Below the pieces are notes generated by a model, which searched no databases, was not told the origin of the DNA, and saw only the letters and a program-made list of their open reading frames with translations. DNA of 25,469 bases, taken from RPQK01 sp041946865 (lineage in GTDB: Bacteria; Acidobacteriota; UBA6911; RPQK01). The position numbers and the translations under genes are program-made. Every line of letters begins with the position of its first letter. Positions within the stretch are counted from its first letter, which is position 1. The DNA lies in assembly GCA_041946865.1 (NCBI GenBank), contig JBHGBF010000052.1, forward strand, positions 1 to 25,469, read 5' to 3'. Shown piece after piece: positions 8,313-16,103 of this stretch.

Positions 8313-9281
8313 CAAACCACAGTCTACGACGAACGCGAGGTCGGCCTTGAACAACAGCCGCAAGAGAGGTTAAGCCGGCAGGCGCTCCGTCTGGAGGAAA
8401 GCCGGGACGGCATGGCGACAGCGCTCGGCTGGTTCAGTCTCGGCCTCGGAGTCGCCGAATTAGCAGCGCCCAGACGGCTCTCGCGTTGGATCGGGGTGCA
8501 AGAGCGCCCGAATCTGCTGCGGCTGTTGGGTCTGCGTGAAATCGCCAGCGGTCTCGGGATCCTGATGCAGGGGAGACCGACACCCTGGCTCTGGTCGCGG
8601 CTCGCCGGTGACGCTGTCGACCTGACACTCCTTGGAATCGCGCTCAACTCTGCCGCGTCCGACAGGAAGCGGGTCGGAGTCGCAACGGCGGCCGCAGTTG
8701 GCGTGACTGCTTTGGATATCATTTCGAGTACAAGACAGATTCGCGAGAGCGAACCGATCCGAGTGCGGAAGGCCATCACCATCAACCGCCCGCCCGAGGA
8801 GTTGTATCGGTTCTGGCGTGATCTTCAGAACCTGCCCCGATTTATGAAAAACCTGGAATCGGTCCGGACACTGGGTGGGGATCGTTCGCACTGGATCGCG
8901 TCCGGCCCGGGTGGTTCCCGGATCGAGTGGGACGCGGAGATAACCCAGGACCAGCCGAACGAAAAGATCGCCTGGCGCTCCCTGGAAGGCGCGGACGTGG
9001 ACAACTGGGGCTCGGTGCGGTTTTGGCCTACGCCGCGAGGGACCGAAGTTCACGTCGAAATCCGCTACTCTCCGCCGGGGGGAAGGCTTGGTTTCCTGGC
9101 CTCCTGGCTTACCGGGAAGGAACCAGGCCAGCAGGTCCAGGAGGATCTGCGCCGGCTCAAACGGGTGATGGAAACGGGGGAAATCCCGACCACCGCGGGA
9201 CAGCCCTCAGGCCCGTCAAAGACAGCGATTCTGAGCAGCCTGTTCCGGGCTGCTGAAAGGCGAAGGGGGTTAGAATCATGA
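8310..9281 (+). CDS. Membrane protein with C-terminal SRPBCC (cyclase/dehydrase-like) domain
   Basis: This 323-aa protein starts at GTG behind a near-perfect Shine-Dalgarno. The first half holds about four hydrophobic segments (near 36-52, 69-85, 101-113 and 122-138). The C-terminal half (about 149-290) is a START/SRPBCC ligand-binding domain with RVRKAITINRPPEELYRFWR, NLPRFMKNLESV and HVEIRYSPPGGRLG. SRPBCC domains bind hydrophobic ligands. From general knowledge, this membrane-plus-SRPBCC type is often found beside a zinc alcohol dehydrogenase, as here, but no reaction is established. It is the first gene of a five-gene run. Its stop overlaps the next start as ATGA, so translation is coupled. 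Confidence 0.83.
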   Translation: MQTTVYDEREVGLEQQPQERLSRQALRLEESRDGMATALGWFSLGLGVAELAAPRRLSRWIGVQERPNLLRLLGLREIASGLGILMQGRPTPWLWSRLAGDAVDLTLLGIALNSAASDRKRVGVATAAAVGVTALDIISSTRQIRESEPIRVRKAITINRPPEELYRFWRDLQNLPRFMKNLESVRTLGGDRSHWIASGPGGSRIEWDAEITQDQPNEKIAWRSLEGADVDNWGSVRFWPTPRGTEVHVEIRYSPPGGRLGFLASWLTGKEPGQQVQEDLRRLKRVMETGEIPTTAGQPSGPSKTAILSSLFRAAERRRGLES

Positions 9282-10450
9282 AGGCGACCTGTTACCACGC
9301 CAAGCATGATCTGCGGGTGGAGGACGTTCCCGATCCAAAAGTCCTGAACCCGCGGGATGCCATCGTAAGAATCACTTCAACCGCCATTTGCGGATCGGAT
9401 CTCCATCTTTACAACGGCCTGGTCCCGAGCATGCTCGACGGAGACATCCTGGGACACGAGTTCATGGGCGAAGTAGTGGAGGTCGGAAAGGAGGTCAAAA
9501 AACTGCGAGTCGGCGACCGGATCGTGGTTCCTTTCCCGATCGCCTGCGGAAACTGCTGGTACTGCCGCCAGGGGATGTACTCACTGTGCGACAATTCCAA
9601 TCCCAACGCCTGGATGGCCGAGAAAATGTGGGGATATTCGCCGGCCGGCATCTACGGCTACTCGCACATGCTCGGCGGATACGCTGGCGGGCAGGCTCAA
9701 TATGCCCGCGTGCCGTTTGCCGATGTGGATCATATCAAGGTTCCGCCCGAGCTCCCCGATGAAAAGGTGCTCTTTCTGTCCGATATTTTCCCGACCGGCT
9801 ACATGGCGGCGGAGAACTGCAATATCAAACAAGGTGACGTGGTCGCTGTCTGGGGCTGTGGCCCGGTCGGCCAGTTTGCTATTAAAAGCTCGATCCTGCT
9901 CGGCGCCGACCGGGTCATCGCCATCGACCGTTTCGCAGAACGCTTGAGGATGGCCCGGGAGAAAGCCGGGGCCGAAACCATCAACTATGAGGAATCGAAT
10001 GTCCTCGAAGCTCTCGATGAGATGACCGGCGGACGCGGACCCGATGCCTGCATTGACGCCGTGGGCATGGAAGCGCACGCGCCCGGGTTGTACGGCTTCT
10101 TCGACCGGGCCAAGCAAGCGACAATAATGGAGACCGACCGGCCGATTGCCTTGCGCGAGGCAATCCTCGCCTGCCGCAAGGGCGGAACCGTCTCAGTGCC
10201 CGGCGTCTACGGGGGGGTTCTCGACAAGATTCCTTTCGGGGCCGCCATGAACAAGGCACTCACGATCAAAACCGGCCAGACTCACGTCCAGCGCTACATG
10301 CAGCCCCTGCTCGAGCGGATTCAAAAAGGCGAAATCGACCCGAGTTTTGTCATCACCCACCAGATGCGCCTGGAGGACGCGCCGGAAGGGTACCGGATGT
10401 TCCGGGACAAGCAGGACGAGTGCATCAAGGTCGTGCTGAAAGCGGCCTGA
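9278..10450 (+). CDS. Zinc-dependent alcohol dehydrogenase (formaldehyde dehydrogenase-like MDR)
   Basis: This 390-aa cytoplasmic enzyme belongs to the medium-chain dehydrogenase superfamily. Catalytic zinc ligands are C38 (ICGSDLH) and H60-E61 (GHEFMGEV). The structural zinc lobe is C90, C93, C96 and C104 in ACGNCWYC...SLC. The Rossmann motif GCGPVG is at 193-198, and D217 after the second strand suggests NAD rather than NADP. The insert after the structural zinc loop (about 105-150, with PAGIYGYSHMLGGYAGGQAQY) is typical of the glutathione-independent formaldehyde dehydrogenase/threonine dehydrogenase-like branch. It is translationally coupled to the SRPBCC gene, and the kinase gene begins 9 bases after its stop. 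Actual substrate not deducible. Confidence 0.92.
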   Translation: MKATCYHAKHDLRVEDVPDPKVLNPRDAIVRITSTAICGSDLHLYNGLVPSMLDGDILGHEFMGEVVEVGKEVKKLRVGDRIVVPFPIACGNCWYCRQGMYSLCDNSNPNAWMAEKMWGYSPAGIYGYSHMLGGYAGGQAQYARVPFADVDHIKVPPELPDEKVLFLSDIFPTGYMAAENCNIKQGDVVAVWGCGPVGQFAIKSSILLGADRVIAIDRFAERLRMAREKAGAETINYEESNVLEALDEMTGGRGPDACIDAVGMEAHAPGLYGFFDRAKQATIMETDRPIALREAILACRKGGTVSVPGVYGGVLDKIPFGAAMNKALTIKTGQTHVQRYMQPLLERIQKGEIDPSFVITHQMRLEDAPEGYRMFRDKQDECIKVVLKAA

Positions 10451-10459
10451 TTCAGTTCC

Positions 10460-13255
10460 ATGAACAAGGACCCACTCGAACGCAATCCGTTGTCCGACAC
10501 GACGACGGGCACGTTTTCACTCAGGGAAGGACCGCTGGAGATCCATCGTTGGGGTCCGCTCCAGGTAAGAGAGACACTCGGCCACGGGGGATTCGGCACG
10601 GTTTATCGAGCCTGGGACCCCAACCTCCAGAGAGAAGTCGCGCTTAAGCTGCTGGACACTTCCCGTAAGGACCTGCTCCGTTCCCGGGAGACTATCCTTC
10701 GTGAGGGCCGCCTCCTCGCCCGGATTCGTCATCAGAACGTCGCTACAGTCCATGGAGTCGCCGAACATGACGGAATGGTCGGCCTGTGGATGGAACTGGT
10801 CCGCGGCAAAAGCCTCGAGCAGCTGCTGAAAACCAACGGGCCGTTCGGCTCGCGCGAGTCCATTGGCATCGGCATCGAGGTTTGTTCGGCATTAGGCGCC
10901 GCTCACACGGCCGGCGTCGTTCACGGCGATATTTCGGCCAAGAACGTGATCCGGGAAGAGGGCGGGCGCATTGTCCTGGTTGATCTCGGTCTCGGCACGC
11001 TGCGTCCCGAGGTGGTGACCCACGAGACTCCCTGGGCAATAGCAGGAACGCCCGTCTACATGGCGCCCGAGATGCTCCAGGGCAGAAACCCTTCGGTCAC
11101 GACCGACGTCTACGCGATGGGTGTCCTTCTTTACCACCTGGTCGCCGGCGAGTATCCGTCCGAGGGGGCGGCCCGGCTAAATGAGGCCCGTTGCGGCAAG
11201 GGCGATCTGCTACGCGATCTTCGGCCGGGCCTCTCCGAGGCCTTCTGCCGCGTAGTCGAGCGTGCCCTCGCGCCGAATCCCGGCGAGCGATTTCAGTCCA
11301 TGGGGGAGTTCCAGGTGGCTCTGGAGAGATGCTCGCAACCGCTGGTGACGACAAACGGGTATCACCGGCGCAACCGGTTCTTCTCAATCGGAATCGCACT
11401 GGCGCTGATCGCTGCTCTTCTGATCGGAGCTTACCTTGTCTTGTCGAGCCATCCCCAGCTCCCTGAAGGGTCGAAAATCATGCTGGCCGACCTGGACAAC
11501 AAGACCCAGGACGTGCAGCTCGATGGAGTGAGCGCTCTTCTGCGCAGCCAGCTGAGCCAACTCAGTTATTTCGACCTGCTCGACCAGTCGGTCATCAAGG
11601 AGGTCCTGCAGAGGATGGCGCGACCGCCCGATGCGCGTCTGACCCAACAGCTGGCCCGAGAAGTGGCGTGGCGAGAGGGCATCGACCTGGTGGTGGCCGG
11701 CGAACTGACGCCTCTCGGCAACAGCTACCTCCTGAACGTCAATGTCGAAAAGATCGGCGAGGATCCGGATTTGCCCGAAACCATCTGGACTAATAGCTTT
11801 CGAGCCTCAGACAAAAGCGCGATTTTCGACGTGATCGACGAAACCGCGGCCTGGATCAGAGACGTGATCGCCCGGACCTCGACAGACGGCGGACCCAAGA
11901 CCCTGCCGTCTCGCGAAGCGACCACGGCATCCTGGGAAGCGCTTGACTCTTACTCACGGGCCGAAGAGCTCCAGGAAAAGGGCCATTCGGAAGACGCTGT
12001 TCTACTCCTCCAGGAAGCGGTTCGCATCGATCCGAGCTTCGCGCTCGCTCACATGAGGACAGGCGACATCCTGATCAGCCTGGGGCGACACCGCGAAGGA
12101 TACAAAGCCTGGCAAAGGGCGCTGCACACGGCCAGGTCCCGGCGCCTCACCCGGCGGGAAGAGCTGCGTATCGCCGGACTCTATGCTTACGACACTAACG
12201 ATTTCAAGGAGTCGGAGAAGATCTTTCAAACCTTCTCCCTCCAATATCCGAACGACTATCACCCCTTCTTTCTTCACGCGTTCGCCCTGCGCGCACAAGG
12301 TCGATACGAAGAAGCGATTCACGATTTTGAGCAGGCAGGAAGGCGGCGCTCGCTTTTCCACATTCCCGCGCAATTGGCCCGGACTTGGATGCTCATGGGC
12401 AAACTCGACCTGGCTCTCCAGCAGGCCGGCCAGCTCAGAGAGATGAATCAGCCGGAATGGGCACTGGTAATGGAAGCCTCCTGTCGCTTCCTGGAAGGCC
12501 GGTTAGACCAGGCGGAAGCCAAATTCCGTCAGCTCATCGCGTCGCCGGATTCGACATGGAAAAGTGAAGGTTATGGATCTCTCGCTTATATGCTTGGCGA
12601 GCAGGGTCGCACTGCCGAAGCCATGCAGTTGCTGGAACAGGGAATCCTCCATGATTCTCGAAGCCAGATGGCATCGAGAAAAGCCGATAAGCTGATCGCG
12701 AAAGCTTACCTGGCTTACCAGCTCGGTGATGCCGCCTCCTGCAAGCGCGCCTGTCTCGAAGCTGTCGACCTGGAAGCTGGTCCTCTTCGGCTGGCCCGAG
12801 CCGGGAGTCTGCTCGCTCGGGTCGGGGCCGTCGCGGAAGCCGAGCAGCTCCTGAAGCGGTTCGGTACCGATATGCACGCCCCGGTTTTCAGGCTGGCCCG
12901 TAGTCGGATCTGCGGAGAGATTTTTCTGAGGCGGAAGCTTTACCCGCAGGCGATCGCTTCGCTGCGTGAGGCCGAGCAACTGGAACCCTTCTATTCCCCA
13001 AAGGAATACCTGGCCAGCGCCCTGGCTAAGAGCGGGAGGAGCGCAGAAGCGCTGGACCAATACCTGATCATCAAGAAGTCGCCTGCCAGGTTCTGGCAGG
13101 CACCTCAGGCCGAGCTTCCAGGCATCTGGGCGGATTCGCTGCTCCGTTGTGCTGAGCTGGCAGAGTCTCTTCACCACACCGCCGTCGCCCAGGAAGCCCG
13201 TGATGCGTATCGGCGACTCAGGCCAACATTGGCCAGACAGCCGATTCGGAAATGA
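10460..13255 (+). CDS. Receptor-type Ser/Thr protein kinase with TPR sensor region
   Basis: In this 931-aa protein the kinase domain spans about 33-290, with glycine loop GHGGFG (41-46), VALK lysine K63, likely helix-C E82, catalytic loop HGDISAKN (D157, N162), DLG instead of DFG (D175), APE (202-204) and a DVYAMG subdomain (D216). The lysine normally two residues after the catalytic Asp is Ser159, as in the HRDVSPxN kinases common in myxobacteria, so activity is still plausible. One membrane segment lies at about 307-329. The outer part starts with MLADLDNKTQDVQLDGVSALLRSQL and LTQQLAREVAWREG, a module known from acidobacterial TPR kinases, then carries about 8-10 TPR-like repeats (500-920). 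The start lacks a Shine-Dalgarno and lies 9 bases after the previous stop. Ligand and targets unknown. Confidence 0.9.
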   Translation: MNKDPLERNPLSDTTTGTFSLREGPLEIHRWGPLQVRETLGHGGFGTVYRAWDPNLQREVALKLLDTSRKDLLRSRETILREGRLLARIRHQNVATVHGVAEHDGMVGLWMELVRGKSLEQLLKTNGPFGSRESIGIGIEVCSALGAAHTAGVVHGDISAKNVIREEGGRIVLVDLGLGTLRPEVVTHETPWAIAGTPVYMAPEMLQGRNPSVTTDVYAMGVLLYHLVAGEYPSEGAARLNEARCGKGDLLRDLRPGLSEAFCRVVERALAPNPGERFQSMGEFQVALERCSQPLVTTNGYHRRNRFFSIGIALALIAALLIGAYLVLSSHPQLPEGSKIMLADLDNKTQDVQLDGVSALLRSQLSQLSYFDLLDQSVIKEVLQRMARPPDARLTQQLAREVAWREGIDLVVAGELTPLGNSYLLNVNVEKIGEDPDLPETIWTNSFRASDKSAIFDVIDETAAWIRDVIARTSTDGGPKTLPSREATTASWEALDSYSRAEELQEKGHSEDAVLLLQEAVRIDPSFALAHMRTGDILISLGRHREGYKAWQRALHTARSRRLTRREELRIAGLYAYDTNDFKESEKIFQTFSLQYPNDYHPFFLHAFALRAQGRYEEAIHDFEQAGRRRSLFHIPAQLARTWMLMGKLDLALQQAGQLREMNQPEWALVMEASCRFLEGRLDQAEAKFRQLIASPDSTWKSEGYGSLAYMLGEQGRTAEAMQLLEQGILHDSRSQMASRKADKLIAKAYLAYQLGDAASCKRACLEAVDLEAGPLRLARAGSLLARVGAVAEAEQLLKRFGTDMHAPVFRLARSRICGEIFLRRKLYPQAIASLREAEQLEPFYSPKEYLASALAKSGRSAEALDQYLIIKKSPARFWQAPQAELPGIWADSLLRCAELAESLHHTAVAQEARDAYRRLRPTLARQPIRK

Positions 13256-13274
13256 GGAAACGAGGTTCAGAACG

Positions 13275-13289
13275 AAAGGAGTCTCAATG
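13275..13289 (+). promoter_or_regulatory. Shine-Dalgarno fixing the start of the 107-aa protein
   Basis: AAAGGAG (13275-13281) precedes ATG 13287 by five bases. An upstream in-frame extension would overlap the kinase gene and has no comparable site, so translation from 13287 is favoured. Confidence 0.75.
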
Positions 13290-13610
13290 AATATCTCTCC
13301 GGAAACGAAGTACACAGAACGATGCGCCTTGATCTGGTTTGCGATCAGTTCCCAGCCGGTCTTCGACGCCTTGAAAACCGGGCGTTTTGGAGAGCTTCGC
13401 CGGCTCGGGGTGAAAGTTGATGAGCAGGCTTTTCGTGACATCTACAGCCTGGTCTCCGAAAAACCCCAATATCTGGACGCGCTCCAGACTGTTCACGAGA
13501 TGTGGATGATCCAGTGCAGCCCTCCCCCCTGCTCGATCGCAGATTCCACCTATGAATCCGTCATGAGGGAACTGCAGAACGGTCTTCGGCCGGCCCATCG
13601 CAAAGCGTAG
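13287..13610 (+). CDS. Small protein with CSPPPC motif, unrecognised
   Basis: This 107-aa protein has no signal peptide and no membrane segment of clear length. It is mostly helical by eye. The stretch VFDALKTGRFGELRRLGVKVDEQAF (about 25-49) looks like the short leader-type helices of Nif11/NHLP-type peptides, but the likeness is loose and I do not assign it. Three cysteines are present: C13, and C77 and C82 in CSPPPC, which could make a small disulfide or thioether loop or bind metal. It sits 31 bases after the receptor kinase and 12 bases before a GT-A glycosyltransferase, all on one strand. It could be a kinase partner, a glycosylated peptide precursor, or an unrelated helical protein. Confidence 0.75.
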   Translation: MNISPETKYTERCALIWFAISSQPVFDALKTGRFGELRRLGVKVDEQAFRDIYSLVSEKPQYLDALQTVHEMWMIQCSPPPCSIADSTYESVMRELQNGLRPAHRKA

Positions 13611-13622
13611 CAGGGGCATCGG

Positions 13623-14294
13623 ATGCGCGGTGACTACCTCGTCAGCGCAGTCATGCCGACGGCGAACCGGCCGCGGCTGGTGCGGGCGGCGATCGCTTGT
13701 TTTCAGGCACAGACGTACGCACCCCGAGAGCTGGTGATCCTGGATGATGGCGAAAGTGTCGAGAATCTCATTCCCAACGACGACAAGATCCGCTACTTCC
13801 ACTTCACCCCGACCAGGGTTCTGGGTGAAAAACACAATCTCGGCTGTGAATTGTCGAGGGGCGAGATTATCTGTCATTGGGACGACGACGACTGGAGCGC
13901 CCCGGGCAGAATGGAGCAACAGGTAGCGGCACTGCTTGCTTCGGGAAAGTCAGTGACCGGCTATCATTCCCTGATTTTTCTCGACGAGGTCCAGTTGCGC
14001 GCCTGGGATTACCACGGACCGCATGACTGGGTCCTCGGCTGCTCGCTCTGTTACTTGAAGTCCTATTGGGCGGAAGATCGGTTTCCGCGAATCAGCGCCG
14101 GCTATGACAGCTACATGATTCTTCAGGCAAGGAAGCGAGCCCAGTTGTCTTCGCTGCCCGGCCCAGACCAGCTGGTAGCCCGACGCCACTCGCGCAACAC
14201 CAGTCCTTTCTTACTTTGCGCGAAATACTACCGCGAGATCGGCCTGGACGCGCTCCCGCCACTGTTCGTCCGCCGGCCCGCCATCCGGTCCTAG
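13623..14294 (+). CDS. GT-A fold (GT2-like) glycosyltransferase
   Basis: This 223-aa protein opens with LVSAVMPTANRPRLVRAAIACFQAQTY, the usual first strand and helix of family 2 glycosyltransferases. ELVILDDGE, GEKHNLGCELSRGE and the metal/nucleotide-sugar motif HWDDDDW (85-91) follow. It is cytoplasmic with no membrane segments, so a peptide, protein or small-molecule acceptor is as likely as a lipid one. AGGGG lies six bases before the ATG, and the gene begins 12 bases after the CSPPPC protein. Its TAG stop is the first three bases of a palindromic repeat element, so the native C-terminus may have been altered by that insertion. Donor sugar and acceptor unknown. Confidence 0.85.
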   Translation: MRGDYLVSAVMPTANRPRLVRAAIACFQAQTYAPRELVILDDGESVENLIPNDDKIRYFHFTPTRVLGEKHNLGCELSRGEIICHWDDDDWSAPGRMEQQVAALLASGKSVTGYHSLIFLDEVQLRAWDYHGPHDWVLGCSLCYLKSYWAEDRFPRISAGYDSYMILQARKRAQLSSLPGPDQLVARRHSRNTSPFLLCAKYYREIGLDALPPLFVRRPAIRS

Positions 14295-14370
14295 TTCCGC
14301 CTTCAAGCGGGTTGTTGCAAACACGGACCTGCTATGGCCTGGCTCTGAAAAGCCCGCCTGGAGGCGGATT
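14292..14370. repeat. Composite palindromic element, copy 1
   Basis: The left arm TAGTTCCGCCTTCAAGCGGG (14292-14311) and right arm CCCGCCTGGAGGCGG (14353-14367) are inverted and 41 bases apart. Copy 2 at 17233-17313 has the same plan and spacing. The left arm contains the stop codon of the glycosyltransferase. The right arm is read on the minus strand as NPPPGGL near the C-terminus of the phosphatase. Thus the element sits between two convergent genes and edits both ends. It is REP/MITE-like; no transposase is present in the window. Confidence 0.7.
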
Positions 14371-16053
14371 TTGTGAAGCGACGCCAGTCACGAAGCTCGT
14401 GTGAGGAAGCGGCGCCGTAACCAACAGTGTGGAACGATCGACGCCGTCGAGCTTGCGATCCGGATTAATGCCCAGGATCGACGCCACCGTCGGCGCGATA
14501 TCGACACTCCAAATCTCCTGCTCGACAACTTTTGCGGGCCGCCCGGGCACGATCAGCACAAAAGGAATGTGGCGGTCATAATCATAAGGTGAGCCGTGCC
14601 CGGTTCCGGGTCCGAAATGCGGGAGAACATGCTCCCTGTACTGGATTAGCAAATCCGGACTGCGCTCCGGATTGAAGCTATGCAGGTAACGGACCAGGAA
14701 CGGGTCCCGGTTCGGTGGAGGATTCAGCAACTCCGTGCGCGTCCACACCCGGGAAACCGACGGACAACGGGCCAGCCGGCCGGACAGCTCACGCTCGACC
14801 TGTTCCCGGGACAGGTTCCTCTTGGCCAGGGTCTCATAGTTGAAATACAGGTCTTCCAGCAGCCAATTGTCTTTGCCGAACTTCTCCTCGAGCTTCGCAC
14901 CCAAGCCCTCCAGGCAGACCACATCTTCCATGCTGATCCTGCTTCCCGGGAGATTTTTCATTTTCAAATACTCGGGGAGTTCCATCACCCCGTGATCCGC
15001 CGAAAACGAGATGACCATGCGATCCAGGCCGACCTGCTGGTCTAGGTAGCGGAGTAGAGCACCCAGGATCTGGTCCAGTCTCAGGAAAGTATCGAGGGCT
15101 TCCGGACTGTTCGGGCCGTAGGTGTGACCCACAGAATCGACGGCGGAGAAGGACAGGCCCAGGAAGTCGAGATGGTCATCCTGGCCCAGCTTCTCCTGGG
15201 CTACCAGTTGCTGAGCAAATTCACTCAGATACTCGTCCATGTACGGGGTTGCGCCAAAGGCCAGAAAGTAGGCGGCATCCGGGGTAAAGGTCAGCCCCCC
15301 AATCGGGTGAGGGAACGTAGACGCGCAATTGACAATTTCGATGCCGGCGGTTTTGCGGGCCTCTTCGCTGACCGGAAGCGGTGTCCACAGCTTCCCGAAC
15401 CGGAGCGCCGGGCTGTGGTCCCGGGTGAAGGCACGAATCCACTCCGGGTAGGTCCGGTAGTAGTATTCGCTCGTGACGAACTCGCCGGTCTTGTCGTCGT
15501 ACCAAAAGGCGCCGTGCGCCTGCCCGCCGCCTAGCAGGATTGCGCCGCGGTCTTTGCGGCTTGCCGCAAAAACTTTCGATTGCGGATCCGCCCGCCGGAT
15601 CCAGTCGGCCAGGCCCGACAGCAGGAGATGACGGGGCGAGCGTCCAGACGAGCTGGCCGCCGTTGAAGTCCCTTTGGAGGTGACAATCGGAGAGGCGGGA
15701 TCCTCGACGCAATTGACGACGCGCCTCCTGGCCCGGTCAAACCATTCGTTGGAGATGATACCCGTCTTGGCCGGAAAACTTCCGGTCGCCAGTGTCGCAT
15801 GTCCAGGCCCGGTCTCTGTCACCGCGTAATCGTGAAACGTGTTCGTGAAGTGGACCCCGCGATCCAGGATGAGCTTCAGCCCGTCCTTGAAGAGGGGCCG
15901 GAAACGAACCAGGTAGTCAAATCTTGCCTGGTCGACACTGATAAACAAAACCAGCCGGGGCTTCCTGGCCTCTGCGGCCATCCAACCGATGCTGACAAGA
16001 AAGACTAATCCCAGCAGAAACCGGACTCGCATCCAGCGGTGAGGGTGGTGCAT
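14332..16053 (-). CDS. pafA: PafA-type alkaline phosphatase superfamily phosphomonoesterase, exported
   Basis: This 573-aa protein has an N-terminal signal peptide (about residues 8-29; ATG 16032 is an alternative start, and neither has a good Shine-Dalgarno). The PafA active-site set is visible: metal ligands D41 (SVDQARFDYL), D306, H310 (AVDSVGHTYG), D353, H354 (SADHG) and H486 (GTGHGSPYDYD), nucleophile T81 (TETGPGHAT), N102 (ISNEWF) and K167/R169 (SRKDRG). These match the known PafA residues in order and nearly in number, including H486. It should hydrolyse phosphate monoesters in the periplasm and release phosphate without needing a pst-regulated PhoA. The last ~12 residues (QNPPPGGLFRARP) are encoded by a repeat element, not by family sequence. 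Confidence 0.93.
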   Translation of the reverse strand: MHHPHRWMRVRFLLGLVFLVSIGWMAAEARKPRLVLFISVDQARFDYLVRFRPLFKDGLKLILDRGVHFTNTFHDYAVTETGPGHATLATGSFPAKTGIISNEWFDRARRRVVNCVEDPASPIVTSKGTSTAASSSGRSPRHLLLSGLADWIRRADPQSKVFAASRKDRGAILLGGGQAHGAFWYDDKTGEFVTSEYYYRTYPEWIRAFTRDHSPALRFGKLWTPLPVSEEARKTAGIEIVNCASTFPHPIGGLTFTPDAAYFLAFGATPYMDEYLSEFAQQLVAQEKLGQDDHLDFLGLSFSAVDSVGHTYGPNSPEALDTFLRLDQILGALLRYLDQQVGLDRMVISFSADHGVMELPEYLKMKNLPGSRISMEDVVCLEGLGAKLEEKFGKDNWLLEDLYFNYETLAKRNLSREQVERELSGRLARCPSVSRVWTRTELLNPPPNRDPFLVRYLHSFNPERSPDLLIQYREHVLPHFGPGTGHGSPYDYDRHIPFVLIVPGRPAKVVEQEIWSVDIAPTVASILGINPDRKLDGVDRSTLLVTAPLPHTSFVTGVASQNPPPGGLFRARP

Positions 16054-16103
16054 TCATCGATTATGAAATATGGAGTCGGTCACCTCAAATTGCCGCCCTC
16101 GGG

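Noticed and set aside
13149..13286. Upstream extension of the 107-aa protein
   Set aside because: It overlaps the kinase gene end and has no Shine-Dalgarno, whereas AAAGGAG is well placed before 13287.
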